Source: Steromphala cineraria
Lineage: Eukaryota; Mollusca; Gastropoda; Trochida; Trochidae
Assembly (NCBI GenBank): GCA_916613615.1
Contig: OU744720.1
Coordinates: 74,489,338 to 74,553,337 of the forward strand
DNA: 64,000 nt
Reading direction: 5' to 3'
The translations under genes were made by a program, and so were the position numbers. The notes beneath the pieces are model-generated. The model did not search any database and was not told where the DNA came from. It worked only from the letters and a program-made list of their open reading frames with translations. Below are positions 31,750 to 43,100 of the stretch, piece by piece. The first letter of the stretch is position 1; each line of letters opens with the position of its first letter.

Positions 31750-33808
31750 ATGTCGAATACATATTTACAAGTATTCAAAATTGTATTGGATTCCTAAAAG
31801 AAACATCAATTTTCTTTACGAAATCGTTTGAAACGTACACTTGTACATGTCCATTATATATAGTTGTTATCTTTTTACCATTCACACATGGAACTTTATA
31901 ATTCAATGCAGAATTGTCTTCCCCTTTGAAGCATCTTCTTTAGAGACAATGTAACAGTCATTTTTAGTTCGTAAATCTATTTGAGAAAATTGCGTTATTT
32001 GTGATCACGAAGTAAGATATTGTAATTCTTTTGATTTAATTTTCATCGGGTGCTTCGTGAAAATTATCATAATTCAGAATTTCAAATGTTCGTCTTAACC
32101 TAGTGTCAAGTCATTGTTACAATTTCCTTACATCTTGCAAAAACTTATGTAATCTTGCAGATAAAAGCAATTGTCACTGATCAAATCGTCACGGTAAGAC
32201 AAAGACGGAAAATGTACAGAAAAATCATGTAATTGCTCTTGCTCTCTGTCGCCACTGCACGTATGCACAGCATGAGACCGGAAGTCATGTGGTGATAGTG
32301 TGTGAAACATCGTGTCTTCCATATGAAACATAGCAGTCTCCATGGGATCACGGTGTTTCTGTGATTCTGCACTAACTGAAACGGATGAATTCGATATATG
32401 CTTATGTAATGATATAAAACACTGTGCCTTCTGTGTGAAACGTAGGAGAGTCTCCATTTGGCCACATCAGATTTGTGATTCTAGGATATTAACAAAACCT
32501 TTGATATAAGTATATTTCACTCATATACGTATAACATGTTCCATGATGATCTCTTTGTCTCGTCGGTCACTTAAACAAATACTTGACAAAAAACTTCCCC
32601 CTTTTCTTCTACTAATATTATCTTTGTTATATATGTATTCGATATAAGCTCATGTTATGATATCTTCTTAACATTTAATAGTCACATGTAACTGTCGGTG
32701 ATGTTCATTTCGCAAATTATACCAGAAACATATATAATCATGTTGTTATACAAACTAATTGTCAGAAAGCGTATTTGCTCATCGGCGCTGAAGAATCACG
32801 AGCGATTGCATCGGTGATTCGTTGTTTTTAGTTTTTGTATTAGAAATACAATATTACATTATTCAAGTTAGTTATTCTACGAATGTAGTTATGTCGCAAA
32901 CCCTGTGTTAGCTTGTCTAGAAATGTCATTCAATATGCTTGATCTTGTGATGTAACTATCGGATGAGTGTCTTTTAAAAAAGGGTATTTCTCCTCTGTAT
33001 AAACTCCAATTTAACATTCCCATTTATCTTACGTATTTGAGATTACGTTTGGTATATCAGTGAAACTAGCGTGGAACACATTCAGTTATTACTTCCTGGT
33101 GCAGCATGACTGTATATTCTATTTATTGATACAGTTGGGGTGAGTCAATGTACAATGTCATGTATAGTCACATGATAAATATACTACCCTGCAAAATATT
33201 CACTCAATCTCTATAATAATTGTTGTGACGTAATTATGAGTAACATATTTCGTTACTCATATTTCAATCAACTATATATATATATCAACGAATATTCGCA
33301 ATACATTACATCACATAGAAAGTTCTTATAAGCATTGCTGCAACGGGATAATAATAATCTTGTGACCCTGATCAAAATGTCTAACCCTCACACACTAAGT
33401 CTTATTAAGGGTTTTTAACGTCACTGAAAACACCTTGACGTGTACATACAAACGTTTAGGATTAGTAATTAGTTCCACGTCGATATACCTACATGATCAT
33501 ATCATTTTGAAGTCAGAAACACAGCAAGTTTTAGAGTTGATAAAACTAAGGTTGGTGAGTAGCCACTGGTAAAGGAATTAATTATTTATCCAAATTCAAC
33601 ATTACTTGGTAGATACAAAGGGTTTGAATGGTTCGGTGATATTTTCCCATCTTAGTATCAGTGGATACATCAGTAACGGGAAGGGACGACCTTTTCAATG
33701 TAAGTATATTAATAATTACTTCCAACTTGGCTTCATTTTCTGTCGTATTGAATGGAAAAGAAAAGAATGAGTTCACATTTACCTACACTATGTTTATGTC
33801 GATTTATT
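31546..33808. other. Intergenic sequence with a (GAT)n microsatellite
   Basis: A pure GAT/ATG triplet run lies at about 31689-31748. At 32290-32510 two diverged tandem units of about 110 bp share GTGTGAAAC, GTCTCCAT and TTGTGATTCT. I see no gene; the minus-strand frames at 32128-32465 merely cross the tandem units. Confidence 0.4.
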
Positions 33809-34614
33809 ATCCCCCGCCACGAAGTGGAAGGGGGATATAGGTTTGAGCTCCGTCCGTGCGTGCGTCCGTCCGTCCGTCCGTCCGTGTGTGCGTCCGTCCG
33901 TCCGAGTTAAAGGAGCCAATTTTTCTCAGAAACCGTTAAAGGTAGGATTATCAAATTGTGTGTGTGCCTTCAGGGTATCAATACCTTCATGGAGTTCGAA
34001 AATCAGAACCGTGCAAATATTTTTTCCGGAGTTATTGCCCTTGTTACGTTTTTTGGGACTCTGTTTGAGGTGTCTTCAAAGGAGCCAATTTTTCTCAGAA
34101 ACTGTTACAGATAGGATCATCAAATTTTGAGTGTGCCTTCAGGGTATCAATACCTTGATGGAGTTCGAAAATCAGAACCGCGCAAATATTTTTTCCGGAG
34201 TTATTGCCCTTGTTACGTTTTTTGGCGAGGTGTCTTCAAGGGAGCCAATTTTTCTCAGAAATCGTTAAAGGTAGGATTAACAAATTTTGTGTGTGCCTTC
34301 AGGGTATCAATACCTTGATGGAGTTCGAAAATCAGAACCGCGCAAATATTTTTTCCGGAGTTATTGCCCTTGTTACGTTTTTTGGGACTGTACGAGGTGT
34401 CTTCAAAGGAGCCAATTTTTCTCAGAAACTGTTACAGATAGGATCATCAAATTTGATGTGTGCCTTCAGGGTATCAATACCTTGATGGAGTTCGAAAATC
34501 AGAACTCCGCAAATATTTTTCCGGAGTTTGGTGTCATGATATTTTTGAGTACACTCGAGTATTTAGGAGAAGGTTCTGACTTAATTTAAAATAAGAACAA
34601 ATCTGGCGGGGGAT
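33809..34614 (+). mobile_element. Tandem-repeat element with ATCCCCCGCCA inverted ends
   Basis: It starts ATCCCCCGCCA and ends with the exact inverse TGGCGGGGGAT (34604-34614). A (CCGT)n run lies near 33860-33905. It is followed by about 3.5-4 copies of a 160-169 bp unit: GGAGCCAATTTTTCTCAGAA recurs at 33912, 34081, 34241 and 34408. Short frames inside the units are repeats of each other and not genes. Elements of this design are widespread in bivalves to my knowledge. I see no clear target duplication. Confidence 0.7.
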
Positions 34615-34765
34615 GTTGATGACTATGTCTTCTTGTTACATATGGGTTAAAGGTGTCTATTATCAAATTCAATTCAAAGTATATCTGATGAACTTGTTTT
34701 TGCATTCTTTATCATATTCGAGTTTCTCATGTTGAGTTAGATTTTCTTTATGTGAGTTTGTGTGA

Positions 34766-34834
34766 TATATGAATATGAATATGAATATGAATACGAATGC
34801 GAATGCGAATGCGAATATTGAATATGAATATGAA
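34766..34834 (+). repeat. Hexanucleotide microsatellite
   Basis: Runs of GAATAT change to GAATGC and back to GAATAT units. Simple repeat; the hydrophobic frame across it on the minus strand is an artefact. Confidence 0.8.
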
Positions 34835-36076
34835 GTGGCGTTATGTAAAAGTCTACCATATATCAAATAGTCATTACATTTCGGTTGCATATGGTTAGTA
34901 TTTGAAGACCCTTATTACTGATCGAGTTATTAGCATAAAAGTAGTGGAATCTGGTATTCCTGATTTAAACATATTATATATATTGAATGTCCATACACAA
35001 TATCTTGACTTGGTTTGTATAACGCTTGAAGAAGATGGGGAATGTGCCGGTTCCAATTAACGAGTGAGCCAATTTATAGAAGAATGCACCGTAAGTACTG
35101 GGATGACATATTGCTCGATGACAAACTTTTAACAAAAACCTGGTGTTATTCGTATTTCTACGCTAAGAAAGTAAAGCATTTGAATAAGACAAGGGGAAAT
35201 TTTGCTCGGTCTTTTAAACGTTTTCATAATAGCTAGTGTAAAGCAGACAAAAGTAGACACACGTAGAAGGTAGGCTACTTTTATAATGGAATATCTCAGT
35301 TAGTTCGAAATGTAAACATGACAACACTATAGGATGACCTTAAATGCTTAATGCTAAACTAGGATTTGTCTCATATGCGACCAAAGAAGGCTGTGTTGTA
35401 CTTGTAGTGTTTGAATTTACGTCTGTTTCTATCTGTTGGTAATTTCCGATATTAGAATACATTATTGAAGCAAGAAGTGTTTATGTATTGAATAATAACG
35501 AAAAGTTTATAACCAAAAGCTCAGAATGCTCCATTAAAAAAATGATTTGTTTAACTCGACTAAAGAGGACAAAGCAAGAAGAGTTTCTATAGAGAGGTGT
35601 ACACACCAAGGTGTGTTGTATCTGTGCGTGAGGAGCTCGTGCTGAGATCCGAGTACAAACAGTGCCCACTTGTCGGTATTGCTTTGCTTCCTCACATCAC
35701 AGTTGAATGATACTGTTTTTGTCGGCTTCCATCACATGTTGCCATGGTTATTGAGTAAAATGACTTGTAAAAAAAGTTCAGAATTGAAGTTGGTGGGTTT
35801 TAGTCTCAGAGCAAAAGGGCAGAAGATGTGTATTGAGGTAGGCTCGTTTTTTTTCTACGGATTCCCTGAATGATATAATACTATGAATGAGATAATACTA
35901 TGTTCATCGTCATTTAAAGCAAAATTCATACTCGTTTTAGAATTATAAGATTTCGTAGATCAAAGTCTTCTAAGGTTATCTTAATTAAATTTCGGAAGGT
36001 GTCTGATGTAACAAATAATGGATATTCATCTTGATATACTGAAAGGTTTTGAATTTACTTTTTCAGTAATGAAGAG
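34835..36076. other. Intergenic, nothing recognised
   Basis: No exon with splice context and no repeat with clear edges was found. The small plus-strand frames at 35042 and 35670 look random. Confidence 0.35.
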
Positions 36077-36155
36077 GAATATATGGATGACAACTTCGAC
36101 AAGAGAACCTGGGTGCAAACGTCCACGAATACTAGAAGTTGTCATCCATATATTC
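36077..36155. repeat. Perfect 21-bp hairpin
   Basis: Arms 36077-36097 and 36135-36155 are exact inverse complements over 21 bp (starting GAATATATGG) with a 37-nt spacer. No wider inverted similarity is obvious. It could fold as an RNA stem or be a product of template switching; transcription is unknown. Confidence 0.7.
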
Positions 36156-37599
36156 ATATTCATTATGTCCTCCACACTTCTAAAATGCCTCTCAAAGAAG
36201 TTACTTTCTTAGTAGCATAGAAGGACATATATCTGAACAAAGAGCGTCCCTGGTCAACTTAATTCAACTGTATTGGTGTCATGTGACAGGTAGCGTTAAT
36301 CAACTGCTTAGTGTCCGAGTGAACTGACCACTAACAAGGGTCAGGGGAGTTCACCTGGCGCGATTGACCGACCCAGGTGCTTGTGCTTACCAGATGTTCT
36401 ATAACAATGCCTATTGTTATACATGTAGTTCGAAAAGAGAATTGGTAAAAGTTTGCTCCCAAATTAGATAAGATATATGTAAGGAAAAGGAACCATATCG
36501 ATCTCCTCCCAAATATGATAACATTGGTAGGCACAAGACAACTATATAATATCATAAATTCATTTTTTAATAAAAAGAACTAAAGGTTTGTAGCTGATGT
36601 ACGCTAGAGAAAGTTTGATACATTCTTATAAGGGGTGCATATAGATTTAAATAGTAGGCCTATGCTTGATTTAACATGTATCATGCATTACAAAAAGAAT
36701 GTCTCATCGCTGCCATATCCATGCAGTTACAGGCCTCTACTTCCTTACCAATGGCCGTAAGGTACCCCGTGGGGCTGTCCCTTTAAACGAGTAGGTCGAT
36801 TTTACATAATTTCAAGCATTACAAATTGCCCAATTTCTAATATCGTCGTCATAACCATGCAGTTATACTTCCTTATCAATGACCGTAAGGCTGTCAGTAG
36901 CCTACCTAGCTCCTGTGAAATATCTATGACACAAGAAATAACTGCCACACTGTCAAGATTAGCTTAAATAATGAATTTACAGGTTCCTTATTAATATACG
37001 ATATCAATTATCTACATCGATTACATATTTGAATAGATATAAAAATACTGAATAGGTTTGTTTTTTTAAGGACTCGTTTCGGTGATAAATAATCATTTCC
37101 GCTCTACTGTTGATCAATGATGGACATCGTACGATGTCATTATAACTGGGTCAGGCGAATGCGCTATGAACGCTAGTCAAAATCAATATGAAAATCACTC
37201 GTGGTTTGCGCGATGTGTGAAACGTGGTATCTAAAAATAGATCATGTAAGAACATAGATGTAAAGTCTAGTTTTCAGCCAATCAGAAACGATACTTGTAG
37301 CCCAACCATGAATGACCTCTCACCTTGACTCTTCAACCAATCGCAAGCCGCGGGCCAATTCTATAGTCTTTATCACATAATTTTCTTTCATAAATACTGA
37401 CCTTAGTTTCAAGTTTTCATAACTTGAAATATTGCAAATCTTACTGAGATTGTTACTGTTGTTGATTTATAAAATATTTATCTCTGTTTGTGTCGTAGAA
37501 AGAGATAGATCATATATATGCGTAAGATTTGGAAGCAGCCTATAAATTAGCATACGACCTCTGACTGTAGTCACATGATCAGCTGATCGCCTCATTACA
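36156..37599. other. Sequence upstream of lipin
   Basis: No coding exon. Two diverged copies of a CCATGCAGTTA...CTTCCTTA.CAATG.CCGTAAGG segment lie at about 36719-36765 and 36857-36893. The last few hundred bases probably hold the lipin promoter; I see no convincing TATA box. Confidence 0.35.
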
Positions 37600-37740
37600 A
37601 TATGGAGGATTCGCCGGTCTGACAGTCTCGGCTTGTCGGATTTACTTTGCCTACTCGCTGTTGTAGCTAGAGTTGAGAACTTACTTCCGTTACAATCATG
37701 TAACCAAACATCCTCTGTTTGTTGACTCTCGTCGACTTAG
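37600..37740 (+). other. LPIN: Likely 5' untranslated first exon of lipin
   Basis: A GC-richer stretch ends GTCGACTTAG followed by GTAAGTGAGT, a near-perfect splice donor. The next strong acceptor (TTTTTCAG, 38857) precedes the lipin ATG by 45 nt, with no usable start before it. The 5' edge is approximate. Confidence 0.5.
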
Positions 37741-38902
37741 GTAAGTGAGTACACAAGAAGTGTTTAGAATCGTAGACGCCAATGCATCATTTTCGCGGAC
37801 TAATCTTGAAATATTCAATGTTGTCCCGTTGTCTGCTACAACTAGCCTTGATGCTTGTGGCTTATGTCCCGAAGCAGTGTTTATTACGAAGTATCTTCTT
37901 TTTCTTGTGGTAAGTTAGTTTCATATTATATATATATATATACAATCAAGGAATTTGACATAATCACCGAAAAGGATACAAGTGTATTAATCTAAATGTC
38001 CATTAGATAGAATTTCTCCACACGAAAGCACCTGTCAAAATATTTGGTCTGCATGTCTGATCACATGGATAGTGTTTTATTTCATGTAATTCATTTATTG
38101 TCATTATATTTTCATCGTGAAAGAATTATTTATTGTTCATAGAGAGCACTCTTGAAACTATAAATAAGGGTTTCGTCGACTGAAATTGAGCTCATTACAT
38201 AACTAAGTCTTCTGTTGGAATTTTGTGAACAAAGAAAGTGCAAAGGTCATTGAACTAGTTGAGTTAAATGTAAGAGAAACGACACCTGTTTAATAGAATA
38301 CATTTGTGAAATTATGATTTTCAAAGATTTTATTCCAGTTGTTGTTGATTTAAATTGAATATATTTTTCAAATCAGGAAGTGTTATCCTGTGGTCATGTA
38401 CCAGTAGGCCTAATGATCAAAACATAATAAACAAGATGTTTTGATATCATTGTTGCTGAATTATGATAAATTTCTTTTGATGATTTGTTCATTTACAGTA
38501 AATACTGTTCATTTTGATTCTACAATGAACTTACAAGTAAATCTGGTTGGACTTTCTATTCAATGTTGTTTCATTATTGCACTTACTGATAATATATGAT
38601 GTTAAAATGTAGATCATGAAAATTCTTTATTGCCTGAAATACTGTACTGTACTGTATATCCCTTGCAAATGGAATCTCAAAGGAAGTGGCCTCAAAGCAA
38701 AAGGCAATGGAATTTGGAGGAAATAGGGTCCATGGTCTATATTCAAATATTATGTAAGATTACAAGTTTTAGAGTTTCCAGTTAGACAAGTTTAGTAACA
38801 GGATGGTCCTTTGAATGACTTATGAATATGACTAAAGTCCTTGATTCAATTTTTCAGTTAGAGTCTACCAGAGGAAGAACTTGACAAGTGAAGAACAACA
38901 GC

Positions 38903-40172
38903 ATGAGTCTAGGTTTTGTTGGAAGACTGTTCTCGGGTATCAAAGGTTACTACAATGAAATCAACGGTGCAACATTGACAGGTGCTATAGATGTTATCAT
39001 CATAGAGCAAGAAGATGGATCGTATGTGTCATCCCCTTTTCATGTCCGCTTTGGCAAGATGGGGGTACTACGGTCTCGAGCTAAAGTGGTGAGTTTCCAA
39101 TAGCGAAATCCAGATTGTAGAGTGAACATCCTTTATCTTAACTGCAAGTGTAAAGAGGTGAAATGTAAATTCTACCATGACATTTCAAAATCCTTCAATT
39201 TCATTGGTTTATTTCTATGGTCGAACCTACTTTCGAACATGATTTTTATGACGATTCACCGCGGTGTGATACACACTGCCATAGAAACGAACGAGTCGAC
39301 ATGCATACAGTCACCGTACGCTTTGGGAGTTGCTTTGTCTAAATACTAACTAAAAGTCTTTTATCATTTTACTACCCGTAATTTTATATAAGTAGAGTTT
39401 GGTTGTGTGTTTATTTCCAGGAAATAGTGACATTTCAAGCAAAAAGCTGAATTCAGATCAAGAAGCTACCGCAACCGGTTTTTATTCAGTGATGTTAACA
39501 GTGACGTCAACCTTTGATGTCATAAGCACAAGACATTATGACGTCACAGTGTTGACCGAAACACAACTAACGCTGCGTGGCAAAAAAGAAATGACAGTTA
39601 AAACGCTGTTTTTTAACTTTGGTGGTCTAATGTAGATTCGATACCATTGATGTTACATTCAAAGCCTCACGCAAATGCATTCGGCTCCTAACGATATCAA
39701 CAGGTATTGAATCTATGTTAGTCCACCAAAATTAAAAAACACAGTAGGTTTATCTCCTAATTTCATTCTAGATACCATTTGGACTACCAATGATTCAAGC
39801 AGTGTTGTTCCTAGGTGGTCAGTTAAGGGGGTCATTTTTGCCTTTTCTGAGTGGATGGGACCCCTTACAATGGTAAAAGTATCCTACTTCTCGAAAATTT
39901 TAAGGGACACCAAGCAAAAAGGGCAGGCAAATGTCGCCAGGACCCCCTCTAGGAACAACACTGTTCAAGTATACTGTATGTAGTAGTGATGAAAGCAATT
40001 TATGAACAGACACTTGTTTTAACTTAGTCTTTGGTTTGCAAATGAATTTCAAATCAAACTTTTACTTTTCTAGGTTGATATTGAGATCAACGGTGAGGTT
40101 GCAGACCTCCATATGAAGCTCGGAGAGGCAGGGGAAGCTTTCTTCGTACAGGAGGTTGGGGAAGAGTCCGGG
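38903..40172 (+). CDS. LPIN: Lipin exons 1-2: N-LIP domain
   Basis: Exon 1 (62 codons, phase 0 to 0) and exon 2 (33 codons) encode the conserved N-terminal domain. Exon 1 carries the glycine-rich start, [17 protein letters not shown] and the invariant [16 protein letters not shown]. Exon 2 gives [20 protein letters not shown] and EAFFVQE. In other lipins this domain packs with the catalytic domain and carries an amphipathic helix for membrane binding. The ATG at 38903 was chosen over the upstream in-frame GTG because the residues after it match lipin starts. The intron between them contains two small inverted-repeat elements. Confidence 0.93.
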
Positions 40173-43100
40173 GTAAGACGAAAGATGCAAAATTTCTTTA
40201 AAATTTGAGAGTCCTTGCATGCAAGGCACAATTAAGTTTTGGGAGAGTTCAATGGTTTTTCAAGCCTCAAAAGTATTTTCTACACCATGTATCACCCTGT
40301 TACCTAATAATCTTGAGATCTTGATTATGCAAATAAAATATATTTTTCACGAACAAGGAAATATTTTGCTGCTGTCAATATGCCTAAAATTGTTCAACTT
40401 GAGAAATATCTCATGTCAGGACCTTATACTAAAAATGTTATTTCTGCAAAGAACGGTTAGGACAACTACATTGGAGCCTACAATCAACTCTTTGACTTAA
40501 ATTATTTATAAATTTTCACATGAAAATCTTGTTTCCTTTTTAGAGTGTTTTGCACTTTTCTTTCAATAATTATGTATAATAGTTGTACAATTATGAACAT
40601 TGTTCCAATATTCTTGTTTTCTAAAGGAAATCCCTGCATACCTGGCCACATCACCAATCCCATCCAACATGGATTTGATGATGAGTGGTATGCGGACACT
40701 TGAACTTGAGGCTCAACAGTCAGACGAAGCAAAGATTGCAGAGTGGCAGCAGAAATCTCTTCATGATGCCATTCCAGAGAACACAGAGGATGAAACATCA
40801 CTAGTTCATACAATTTCACTCAAGGACCTGAAAAGTGACGATTCCCATGATGAGTCTTCAAAGTCAAACAAACAAAGGCGTAAGGTTTACACGAAGAAGA
40901 AGCAAAAGGCAGGTAAATCGTCTCCCCGTCCTCACATGACTGGTTCGGATCATGAAGGTGTGTTTGAGATGGACACATCAGAGTCGTCGGAAGATGAGGA
41001 ACTGAAGATGTTGTCAGCCATGTCTAAGAGTGTGAGCATGCCACTTCCTAGTCAGGAAATACCACACATGAAGAGCTGGAGGAAAAGTTCTACAATAGAG
41101 GCATTCATGCATCCACTCAGTGAACCAGAGATGGACCCTAAAGACAGGTGGGCATAGCTTAAAAAAGGTTGACACCTTACTGAACTTCTGTTCTAAGAAT
41201 TGGTCCTGGGGAAATTGTGACTGTTTTCACTTGGGTACAAACAGGGATGGCAATTTCCAGCTGATCAGCTGAATTCAGCTGTTTTTGAAATTTTCTAAAC
41301 TGTAGTTTTATTCATAAACGACCAGGGACCCAAATTCAATGCATTTCAGCCGTTTTTCAAAATCACTATTGCCATCCCTGTACGAAAGATCCTGAGAAGT
41401 AGGACACCTTTGCCATTGCAGAGGGCCTATTTAATCATAATTGGCTTAAAGGTCTCAATTTTCTGATCATTTTAACATTGCAAGAAATTCTTGACCATTT
41501 GATATAAAATGAAGTATATAGTTATGTCTTTAGAGAACTCGTGCTTTGGAATGTGAAAAGATGTGCGATTTCCTCACAGATTTGCTTTATGATGAATATT
41601 TTCTTTGTGAATGAGTCCAATAAAGCCTTATATGTTCCTTCTGTTTTCAGTTCTGTTATTTCCCGCTCCCCAAGTCCAAAGAGTGACACCGAGGTTGATA
41701 TCCAGCGTGTTGAGGACTCCCAGAGAAGTCTTTTGATGGAAGACAGTGCCACATGGGAGTGGGGAGCTTTCCCTACAACACCATCCTCAGAATTACCTCC
41801 CCTTGAGACAGAGTTGAAGGTTAAGGAACAGCAAGGTCTGTCTGGAATTTCAGTACTCGTCTTGATATCTTAAAGCTTCAAAAGATAATTACTTTTCAAA
41901 ATTATGATAAAATATCCCATTACTAAGTATTTTTCAACACCTTAATCTATTTATGAGTAAAATTGTATCTATCTTAAATTTGAAGAATTGATAAAGGTTA
42001 TTGAAAAAGAAATGCTTCCAAAATCTTATTTGAATATACAAACTCAATGAACTACTTTCTTTGTACCCGTTGAGTCTAAGCAAAGTTCCATAACAAAACA
42101 ACATAAATATGATCCCTATTGTCTTATCTATTTATTTAACATTTTCCCCATTTGTACAGGTGCAAAACAGAATTCTGGCGGTATTTTCAAATTATGGAAG
42201 AAATCCCCTGAGAAAGATATGAAGCAGGAAACAAAAGAAATTTACCTTGATGATCTGACGCTTGAAGATCCTGAAATGGCCAAAATCTATCTTGGAACAA
42301 ATAAAGGGTCGGTGTTACTGTTAGTGATAATGGAGGATAAAGTTGGTGGTTGTCTATTATCTTTAAACACTGCAATACTGTTATTCAGTTCTCCAAGACA
42401 TATAACCTATTTATGTTGTTGCCATGCACATTGTTTCATGTACACTATGTGTTGAAAATGGCTTGCCAAGTATTAATGTACACACCTTATTATTTATCCT
42501 GGGTTGTTATCAATATGATTTTGTTGATTTTATGGTTTATGAGTTGCATATCTGATTTATATGACATACGTCTTAAAACAAAAAAAAACATTTTACTTTA
42601 GAAATCAAATTTTGAATTGAGTGATTGAAATATTTCAAATTTAATGATAATGGATATTGTTATTGTTAGATCAGCATTGCAACTTTCCCAACACTGACCT
42701 GACACCGCTTTTCCCTGACAGCTTTCAGAACATAAAGGAGAAGGAAGATGATGCTGAAAGTGGGCGTGGTCCCTCCCTCCCCCAGTCTCCCCATTCTGTG
42801 GAGGGGGCAATAGGGGGGCCATCAGTGAGTTTCCTCCAATCAGAGGTGCGCCATCTTGGCCGGGTGTCGCTATCCCTGTGTGGTGGGCTCTCCGACCCAG
42901 AGGGGGTCAACCTGGATAAGTTCATGCAGAAAGTCGTCACCTTCGATGATCTCTCGGATAACCCAAACATGACCGCACACCCTGATCTCGTTGTCAAGAT
43001 TGATGATGGGTACGAATAGGATAAAATAGTATAGTTAAGTGGTGCATGAATGATTTGGTATCTTTACAAAACAAGATTTAAGAGATGTTTTATCACACTT

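Noticed and set aside
34127..34589. Several overlapping ~100-codon frames
   Set aside because: They are the same tandem repeat unit read repeatedly; the element is noncoding.
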